Program-made: the position numbers and the translations under genes
The notes under the pieces: generated by a model
The model's input: the letters and a program-made list of their open reading frames with translations, nothing else
Told to the model about the DNA's origin: nothing
The model's database searches: none
Shown here: piece by piece, positions 1-5,235 of the stretch
Numbering within the stretch: position 1 is the stretch's first letter
Layout: every line of letters starts with the position of its first letter
Assembly: GCA_964418595.1 (NCBI GenBank)
Contig: CAYQMF010000194.1
Coordinates: forward strand, 1-7,750
Direction of reading: 5' to 3'
DNA length: 7,750 nucleotides
Source: CAYQMF01 sp964418595
GTDB lineage: Bacteria > Planctomycetota > UBA1135 > UBA2386

Positions 1-293
1 CCGCCGTAGCCGCCGCCGCCACCGCCACCGCCGCCCTTGGGACGGCGCTCCTCGGCCTCGTTCACGCGGAGCGTGCGGCCGTCGAGTTCGGTGCCGTCCA
101 TGGCCTTGATCGCCGCCTGCGCGTCGGCCTCGGTCGCCATCTCGACGAACGCGAAGCCGCGGGGACGACCCGTGTCACGATCGGTGATGACGCTGACGCT
201 GCCGACTTGACGGCCGTCCTTCTCGAAAGCCGCCTGGAGGTCGGCTTCGGTCGTCTGGAATGAGAGGTTACCTACGTAGAGCTTCTTGCCCAT
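1..293 (-). CDS. RRM-domain RNA-binding protein with Gly-rich tail (partial, 3' end outside window)
   Basis: Small single-RRM protein, predicted to bind single-stranded RNA in the cytoplasm; bacterial members are often linked to cold response or RNA stability, but the role here is not shown. The ATG at 293 opens 97 visible codons. Residues 5-10 read LYVGNL (RNP2) and residues 45-52 read RGFAFVEM (RNP1), with the RNP1 aromatic positions (F47, F49) present. The fold runs from about residue 4 to 78 and ends in LRVNEAEER, the usual last strand. After K86 comes an uninterrupted run of nine glycines, then YGG, as in the Gly-rich tails of cyanobacterial and planctomycete RRM proteins; the stop lies beyond the window start. 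No clear Shine-Dalgarno precedes the ATG, but the start is fixed by the RNP2 strand beginning five codons in. It is transcribed away from the gap at 294-593. Family assignment is very secure, physiological role unknown. Confidence 0.95.
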   Translation of the reverse strand, partial: MGKKLYVGNLSFQTTEADLQAAFEKDGRQVGSVSVITDRDTGRPRGFAFVEMATEADAQAAIKAMDGTELDGRTLRVNEAEERRPKGGGGGGGGGYG

Positions 294-333
294 GAGTCGT
301 TGCTTGAGACTTGCGGAGCGTCAAACCGTGTGC

Positions 334-354
334 TGCTCGCCACCGTGGCGAGCA
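334..354 (-). promoter_or_regulatory. 21-bp palindrome upstream of the RRM gene
   Basis: The bases read TGCTCGCCAC, a central C, then GTGGCGAGCA: a perfect 10-bp inverted repeat with a single-base centre. It ends 40 bases before the RRM start codon, so it lies in the promoter or 5' leader. As DNA it has the form of a dimeric-repressor operator; as RNA it would fold into a stem of about 9 bp once the centre opens into a loop. No downstream T-run makes it a terminator for the RRM direction. Which function applies is inference. Confidence 0.35.
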
Positions 355-510
355 CAATCGTTCCGCATCGGGCTCTGGGACAAGGTCCCGGCACCTCGCA
401 CGACTCCCCTGATCGCGAATGCGATTGCAGGAGAGCCGCGAGGACGCCCACGGCCTGGGGCCGTGTCAAGTACGCCGCGTACGCACGCGAGTTCGATTCT
501 GCAAAGGCGC

Positions 511-532
511 CCGGTCCCACGTTCGGGACCGG
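511..532 (-). terminator. Probable terminator hairpin of the peroxidase gene
   Basis: CCGGTCCC and GGGACCGG form a perfect 8-bp stem around the 6-nt loop ACGTTC. The hairpin begins 61 bases after the peroxidase stop codon on the minus strand. Read in that direction it is followed by GCGCCTTTGC, only a weak T-run, as is common in GC-rich genomes. Position and stem strength support termination; the poor U-tract lowers certainty. Confidence 0.45.
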
Positions 533-593
533 ACGAGGCGGAACCGTAGTCGCGCCGCCCGCGCCGTGCGAGCGAATACCGCGGAAGTCGAAC

Positions 594-2279
594 TCAGCGT
601 GGGGCGAAGAACGTGACCCGCAGGCCTGCGGTCGCGACCAGCCCGAGGGGCACCACGGGGTCGGATGCGAACGCCTGGCAATACGCCGAGCCGCCGTGCA
701 GCGCCGGGTCGGTGGGGAGGGCGAACGCCCAGGATGTCCAGCCGACGGGGCCTTGGGTGGCGAGCTGGCCCAGCGGCACCGTCACCAGCGCTCCGGTCAG
801 CCCCAGGTTGACGGGCAGCCCGAAGACGGACTGGGAACCGGGCGCCGCGTCGACCAGGAGGAGGGCCCCGGCGCCCCGGGCGCAGTCGTCCAGGGCCACG
901 GTGAAGTTGGCGTTGCCCAGGACCGGGGGTTCGACCGCGACGAGGCGCGGCGGACGCCCGTTGCCGCCGGGTGACGCCGGCCCGTACGGCTGCGGCGCGC
1001 GGCCGCTGCGGGAGTACAGGGTGGGGTGGTCGTACGGGGCGATCGCCTGGGCCGGGCGCGGATCGGTCAGGGCGTTGCGGAGGAACGCGACCAGGGCGTC
1101 GCGGTCCTGCGGCGCGATCTGGAAGGGCTGGATGGCGATGTTGGGGGCGCCGCGGAAGTCGCCGCCGCGCTGGTAGAACGCGACCACGTCCTCGAGCGTC
1201 GCCTTGCCGCCGTTGTGGAAGTAGGGTGCCCGCTGCGCGACGTTGCGGAGCGAGGGGATCTTGAACGCGGCATCGTCCTGCGGATTGTTGGTCACGTTGA
1301 ACCGGCCGCGGTCCTCCTGGGGCGGGCGCACACCGATGTTGCGGAAGGGACCACCGGGGCCGGCGCGATCGAAGGTCGGTCCGCCGTGGCAGGTGACGCA
1401 GCGGCCGGGCCCGTTGAAGATCTGCAGCCCGCGCTGCTCCTGCGGCGTGAGCGCCGCCTGGTTGCCGGCGAGGAAGGCGTCGATCGGTGCCTGGTTGGGG
1501 ATCAGGGTGCGCTCGTAGGTGGCGATCGCCATCGCCACGCGCACCGCCGTGACGTCGGGTGTCCCGAACGCCTCGCGGAACAGATCGCCGTACGAACGCT
1601 GGCCGATCCACGTGTCGAGTGCGGCGGGGATGTTGCTGGCGAGCGCCAGCGGGCGACTCGCGGCGAGGCGCGCTTCGACGCCGGTCCAGTCGGCCCCGGC
1701 GTGGTTCATCTCGACGGGGCTGAGTGGTGGCTCCAGCACCTGGTTCTCGAGCGACGCGGTGTTCGGCAGGACCACCTGGTTGGTGTGCGGGTCCAGCAGG
1801 GTGCTGCCGCGCCGACCGTCCCAGAACTGGAACGGCGGGTAGGCAGCCATGAGGACGCTCGGCGCCCTGCGCCCCGTGACCTGGGCCCGCAGCGCGAACG
1901 GATCCTCGCGCACGTAGGTGCCGTCGGCCAGGTTCGCGATCACGCCCGGTGAGCCGAAGGTGTCGTCGGGCGTGTTGAACAACCCGTCGGGCCCGGGAGC
2001 GCGGGACCCGGCGGTGCGCAAGTCGGCGCCACCGGCCTCGGGGGTGTGGCAGGTCGCGCAGGCGACGGTGCCGGTCGACGACATCTGCTCGTCCCAGAAC
2101 AGGACCTTGCCGAGGTTGGTCTTGGCCGCCGTGATGGGGTTGCCGGCGGGCACCGGCGGGGGGGGCAGGGGGCCCTGGGCCAGGAGGTGGCTCGCGCCGA
2201 AGACCGCGGCGGTTGCCGCGGCGAACAGGAGGTGCGCTTGCGATCGGCCGTTCATGTGGATCACGTTCATCTGGGTCAC
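594..2279 (-). CDS. Secreted di-heme cytochrome c peroxidase / MauG-family protein with extra C-terminal domain
   Basis: Predicted exported di-heme protein of the bacterial cytochrome c peroxidase/MauG family, which reduces H2O2 or oxidises a partner using electrons from small c-type cytochromes. The signal peptide is hydrophobic (about residues 17-30), with cleavage near LLA-Q at 34. The family block LGKVLFWD (56-63) leads into the first heme motif CATCH (74-78); FWDGR (152-156) and PVEM (188-191) follow; the second heme motif CVTCH is at 294-298; PSLRNV (342-347), PYFHNG (352-357) and a closing VAFLRNALTDP (397-407) complete the core. Y369 sits about where classical peroxidases have an axial Met and MauG has a Tyr. 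A Pro/Gly linker (about 425-448) joins a domain of about 110 residues resembling the C-terminus of the Kelch protein at 5236-7500. The start is uncertain: GTG at 2279, ATG at 2270 or ATG at 2255; the last gives the most typical signal peptide. No strong ribosome site decides it. The true substrate is unknown. Confidence 0.93.
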   Translation of the reverse strand: MTQMNVIHMNGRSQAHLLFAAATAAVFGASHLLAQGPLPPPPVPAGNPITAAKTNLGKVLFWDEQMSSTGTVACATCHTPEAGGADLRTAGSRAPGPDGLFNTPDDTFGSPGVIANLADGTYVREDPFALRAQVTGRRAPSVLMAAYPPFQFWDGRRGSTLLDPHTNQVVLPNTASLENQVLEPPLSPVEMNHAGADWTGVEARLAASRPLALASNIPAALDTWIGQRSYGDLFREAFGTPDVTAVRVAMAIATYERTLIPNQAPIDAFLAGNQAALTPQEQRGLQIFNGPGRCVTCHGGPTFDRAGPGGPFRNIGVRPPQEDRGRFNVTNNPQDDAAFKIPSLRNVAQRAPYFHNGGKATLEDVVAFYQRGGDFRGAPNIAIQPFQIAPQDRDALVAFLRNALTDPRPAQAIAPYDHPTLYSRSGRAPQPYGPASPGGNGRPPRLVAVEPPVLGNANFTVALDDCARGAGALLLVDAAPGSQSVFGLPVNLGLTGALVTVPLGQLATQGPVGWTSWAFALPTDPALHGGSAYCQAFASDPVVPLGLVATAGLRVTFFAPR

Positions 2280-2430
2280 GTCTCGTTTCGTCCGGTGGGC
2301 AGTGCCACCGGGGCGATGAGGGATCCAGGCGGGGCATGCGTCTCGCGGCGCAAATCTCCTAGCCTTGGCAGATCATCAGGTCGCCCCGCTGCGCTCGTGG
2401 GGCGACGCAACCCAGGATCCCGACGCGCGC
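2280..2430. promoter_or_regulatory. Divergent control region between peroxidase and sigma factor genes
   Basis: Both neighbouring genes point away from this 151-bp gap, so it must carry at least two promoters or their leaders. No good -35/-10 pair is visible for either strand; a TTGGCA at 2365-2370 has no matching -10. The gap holds a weak 5-bp inverted repeat (GGTGG/CCACC, 2294-2309) near the peroxidase side and a strong hairpin at 2380-2406 on the sigma side. An alternative TTG start at 2365 would extend the sigma factor through the hairpin, but the added residues match nothing expected of the family. Confidence 0.5.
2380..2406 (+). promoter_or_regulatory. 8-bp-stem hairpin in the leader of the sigma factor gene
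   Basis: GTCGCCCC (2380-2387) and GGGGCGAC (2399-2406) are perfect reverse complements around an 11-nt loop. The hairpin ends 24 bases before the sigma factor ATG. It could be a leader structure that limits translation of the sigma factor, an operator, or an upstream terminator; no T-run follows on the plus strand, which weighs against the last. Confidence 0.4.
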
Positions 2431-3105
2431 ATGACATCTCCCTCGCAGACGTGCTGGACCGTGGTTCGCGGTGCTGCAGACGGCGAACCAGAGGCGCGGC
2501 ATGTGTTCGCCGACACGTATCTCAGCATCGTGCGCGGATTCCTCGCGGCGCGCTGGCGTGGCAACCGCCTGATCGGGCTCCTCGACGACGCCGTGCAGGA
2601 GGTGTTTCTCGACCTGTTCCGCGGCAACGGCGCGCTGGCGCGCCTCGACCCCGCGCGCGCACCGAGCTTCCGCGCGTTCCTGTTCGGTGTGGCGCGCAAC
2701 GTCGCGTTGCGCGTGGAGGAGCGGGCCGGCGCGGGGGGCGCGGCCACCGCGGTGCCCGTCGACGAACTGCCGGCACGCGACCAGACCCTGTCGCGTCAGT
2801 TCGACGCCGCCTGGGCGGCGCGCATCCTGCAGCTCGCGGCGCAGCGCCAGCGCGCGTGGGCTCGGCCGCTCGGGCCCGAGGCGCAGCGGCGCGTCGAGCT
2901 GCTGGAGCTGCGCTTCGCGGACGGCCTCCCCATCCGCGCCATCGCCGAGCGCTGGGGTGAGCCGGCCGAGCGTGTCCACCGCGAGTACGCGCGCGCGCGC
3001 GAGGAGTTCAAGCAGGCACTGCGCGCGGAGCTGGCCCTGCACGTCGATGCCCGAGGCGCCGGCCTCGAGCGTGCGTGCCTCGATCTGCTGGCGATGCTGT
3101 CGTGA
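2431..3105 (+). CDS. ECF-type RNA polymerase sigma factor, kinase-linked
   Basis: Alternative sigma factor of the extracytoplasmic-function class, directing RNA polymerase to a specific gene set. In the 224-residue product, region 2 spans about residues 24-98: DDAVQEVFLDLF (52-63) is the region 2.2 core that binds polymerase, and FRAFLFGVARNVALR (80-94) covers regions 2.3-2.4 for -10 recognition. After a linker of about 40 residues, region 4 holds LELRFADGLPIRAIAERWG and a following recognition helix ending EYARAREEFKQAL. The opening CWTVVRGAADG is typical of planctomycete ECF proteins encoded beside Ser/Thr kinases and supports the ATG at 2431 over the upstream TTG at 2365. An AGGA at 2414-2417 is 13 nt from the ATG, too far for a strong ribosome site. 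The stop overlaps the kinase start by 4 nt, implying one transcript and coupled translation. There is no anti-sigma gene, so control by the kinase is likely but inferred. Confidence 0.9.
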   Translation: MTSPSQTCWTVVRGAADGEPEARHVFADTYLSIVRGFLAARWRGNRLIGLLDDAVQEVFLDLFRGNGALARLDPARAPSFRAFLFGVARNVALRVEERAGAGGAATAVPVDELPARDQTLSRQFDAAWAARILQLAAQRQRAWARPLGPEAQRRVELLELRFADGLPIRAIAERWGEPAERVHREYARAREEFKQALRAELALHVDARGAGLERACLDLLAMLS

Positions 3106-5228
3106 CCGATTCCGGCCGCGAAAACAACGATCCGGCGGGAGTCGGGGGGATGCCCTCGCCCGATCGCCCCGCTGACGACCGCATCGAAGCCCAGTGGGAC
3201 AGCGGCCTGCAACTCGCGTTCGCAAAGCCGGAGGCGGGCGCGCCGAGTGTGTTCATGCAGAGCCTGCACCTGCGCGCGGGCAAGAGCCTGAAGGTCGCCC
3301 TGCGCGACATCACCGGCGACGGGCGCCGGATGAGCGTGAGCCCGCACGCCGTGGATTGGCAGGCGGGCGGCACGGGTCGCTACCGCGTACGCGGCGAGAT
3401 CGCCCGCGGCGGCGTGGGCGTGGTGCTGCTCGCGCACGACGGCGACCTCGGCCGCGAGATCGCGGTGAAGGTCCTGCACGCGCGCCACGCCACCGATCTC
3501 ACGATGCTGCAGCGCTTCGTCGAGGAGGCGCAGATCGGCGGTCAGCTCCAGCATCCCGGGATCGTGCCGGTGTACGAGCTGGGGATCGACCTGCGCGACC
3601 AGCCGTACTTCACGATGAAACTCGTGCAGGGCAAGACGCTCGCCACGCTGCTGCGCGAGCGCGAGCACCCCGGCAGCGAACAGGGGCGCTGGCTCGCGGC
3701 CTTCGCGCGCGTGTGCGAGACGGTCGCGTACGCGCATGCGCGCGGCGTCGTGCACCGCGATCTCAAGCCCGGCAACGTGATGGTTGGTGAGTTCGGCGAG
3801 GTGCTCGTCATGGACTGGGGCTTCGCCAAGGTGATCGGGAGGGTGCCCGATCGGGTGGACCCCGCGGCGACCGCGGCGGCGCCGGTGACGACCCAGCGCG
3901 ACGAGCCGCTGTCGGTGGCGGGGAGTGTGCTGGGCACGCCTGCCTACATGCCGCCGGAGCAGGCCGCGGGGGAGCTGGAACGCCTCGATGCGCGCGCCGA
4001 CGTGTTCGCGCTCGGCGCCATCCTCTGCGAGATCCTCACCGGGCAGCCGCCGTACACCGGCGACGACGTGCTGCGACGTGCGAAGGCCGGCGAACTGCAG
4101 CCGGCGTTCGACGCGCTCGCGACGTGCGCAGCCGATGCGCAGATCGTCGCGCTGTGCCGCAGTTGTCTGACGGCGGACCCGGCCGCGCGCCCGGCGACGG
4201 CCGCGGACGTGAGCGCAGCGATGGCCGCGTTCTTCGCCTCGACGGAACAGCGCGCCGGCGAGGCCCGGATCGAGGCGGCCGCGGCGCGAGCGCGCGCCGA
4301 GGAAGAGCGCAAGCGCCGCCGTCTGGCGTGGGCGCTCGCCGCCGCGGGTCTCGTGCTCCTCGGTACCGGCGGGTGGTTCTTCTACCAGCACGGCGAACGC
4401 GTGGCGTTCACGGCGCGCGAAGCGCATGCCGAACTGAACGCCGCCTGGCAGGCGGTGGCCGATGGCGACCTGCGGCGCGCCGACGAGGCGGTCGGCCGCG
4501 CTCGCACCATCGTGCGCGCTGGCACTCCGGACGCCGAGACGACGCGCGCGGTCGAGGCAGCCTCGGAGCGCGTCGCCGCGCTGCGGCTGAACGAGGACCT
4601 CCGGCGGCGCGTGCTCGAAGTGCGCCTGCAGTTCCCACCGGAAGCCGGTCCCGATGCCGCCGCGCTCGCCCAACTGCTCCGCGACCTGCGCGTCGACGTC
4701 GCCGGTGACGCACCGAACGTGCCCGCCGGACTCGACGACGACGTGGCGCTGGCGCTGGCGACGGCGGCGAGCGACGTCGCCCTCCGCGGCAGCGGCCGGG
4801 GCGGTGCGCGACTTGCGCCGGCGAGGCTGCTCGCCCTCGCGGACGTCCTCGACCCCGACGACGGTCGCGACGCCATCCGCGCCGCCACGATTGCGAAGGA
4901 CCTCGCGGCGTTGCGCGCGATCGCGGTGCGCTTCGAGAGCGACAGCGTGCCGGCGGTGAGCAGCGAGCTGCTGGCGCTCGCGCTGCAGGGCGCGGGGTCG
5001 TTTGCCGAGGCGCTGGCGGCCCTCGAGGTCGGGCAGACACGTCATCCCGACGATTTCTGGCTCAACCATCATCTCGCGCAGATGTATCGCTTGGCGGATC
5101 CTCCGCAGCACGATGCGTCGCGCCGGCACCGCATGCTCGCCGACGCGACCAACCCCATGCGCCGCTATCGACCGGATCCGCCGCCACCGGGGGCGCGCGG
5201 ACCAGGCGGGCGCAGGCGGGGCCATTAG
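3102..5228 (+). CDS. Transmembrane Ser/Thr protein kinase, partner of the ECF sigma factor
   Basis: Membrane-anchored Hanks-type kinase that should phosphorylate Ser/Thr residues of a partner, plausibly the sigma factor made just upstream. In 708 residues from the GTG at 3102: an N-terminal extension (1-93); a kinase domain (about 94-378) with the loop ARGGVGVV (101-108), lysine AVK (121-123), helix-C E142, HRDLKPGN (218-225), DWG instead of DFG (238-240) and PPE (284-286); an Ala/Arg/Glu-rich juxtamembrane helix (382-407); one hydrophobic span (about 408-427); and an external alpha-helical part (430-708) with one recognisable TPR-like unit near 627-665. All catalytic residues are present, so it should be active. 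The tail, from about residue 675, is Pro/Arg/Gly-rich and basic. The GTG overlaps the sigma stop (GTGA), the reason for choosing it; an in-frame GTG at 3075 would add nine residues. The ligand of the external part is unknown. Confidence 0.92.
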   Translation: MTDSGRENNDPAGVGGMPSPDRPADDRIEAQWDSGLQLAFAKPEAGAPSVFMQSLHLRAGKSLKVALRDITGDGRRMSVSPHAVDWQAGGTGRYRVRGEIARGGVGVVLLAHDGDLGREIAVKVLHARHATDLTMLQRFVEEAQIGGQLQHPGIVPVYELGIDLRDQPYFTMKLVQGKTLATLLREREHPGSEQGRWLAAFARVCETVAYAHARGVVHRDLKPGNVMVGEFGEVLVMDWGFAKVIGRVPDRVDPAATAAAPVTTQRDEPLSVAGSVLGTPAYMPPEQAAGELERLDARADVFALGAILCEILTGQPPYTGDDVLRRAKAGELQPAFDALATCAADAQIVALCRSCLTADPAARPATAADVSAAMAAFFASTEQRAGEARIEAAAARARAEEERKRRRLAWALAAAGLVLLGTGGWFFYQHGERVAFTAREAHAELNAAWQAVADGDLRRADEAVGRARTIVRAGTPDAETTRAVEAASERVAALRLNEDLRRRVLEVRLQFPPEAGPDAAALAQLLRDLRVDVAGDAPNVPAGLDDDVALALATAASDVALRGSGRGGARLAPARLLALADVLDPDDGRDAIRAATIAKDLAALRAIAVRFESDSVPAVSSELLALALQGAGSFAEALAALEVGQTRHPDDFWLNHHLAQMYRLADPPQHDASRRHRMLADATNPMRRYRPDPPPPGARGPGGRRRGH

Positions 5229-5235
5229 CCCTCAA

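Larger units (their letters stand above)
294..593. other. Non-coding gap with four inverted repeats
   Basis: This 300-bp stretch separates two minus-strand genes and must hold the end of the peroxidase transcript and the promoter and leader of the RRM gene. No open frame in it looks like a protein: the short frames are Arg/Pro/Ser-rich shadows without a ribosome site. It contains perfect inverted repeats at 334-354 (10-bp arms, 1-nt centre), 377-389 (GGGAC/GTCCC, 3-nt loop), 449-465 (CACGGCC/GGCCGTG, 3-nt loop) and 511-532 (8-bp arms, 6-nt loop). A TTGACA lies on the minus strand at 469-464, but no convincing -10 box follows. A structured leader or small RNA is possible but unproven. Confidence 0.5.

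Noticed and set aside
11..37. GGC/GGT triplet run as a microsatellite or G-quadruplex element
   Set aside because: It encodes the poly-Gly tail expected of this RRM family, so coding explains it; a quadruplex role has no support here.
464..469. TTGACA on the minus strand as promoter of the RRM gene
   Set aside because: At 16-19 bp spacing the -10 positions are GC-rich and do not resemble TATAAT; the hexamer also overlaps a hairpin arm.
485..505. GTTCGATTC resembling a tRNA T-loop
   Set aside because: The flanking bases do not form the 5-bp T-stem, and no acceptor or anticodon arm could be built on either strand.
272..520. 82-codon minus-strand frame spanning the gap before the RRM gene
   Set aside because: It overlaps the RRM start in another frame, has no ribosome site and runs through three inverted repeats; no domain is visible.
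466..2337. 623-codon minus-strand open frame overlapping the peroxidase gene
   Set aside because: It is Arg/Pro-rich, has no domain or signal, and lies in another frame of a gene with both heme motifs; a high-GC shadow.
2796..5225. 809-codon minus-strand open frame opposite the sigma factor and kinase
   Set aside because: It is opposite two genes with clear motifs, is His/Arg-rich with no recognisable domain, and is typical of antisense frames in GC-rich DNA.
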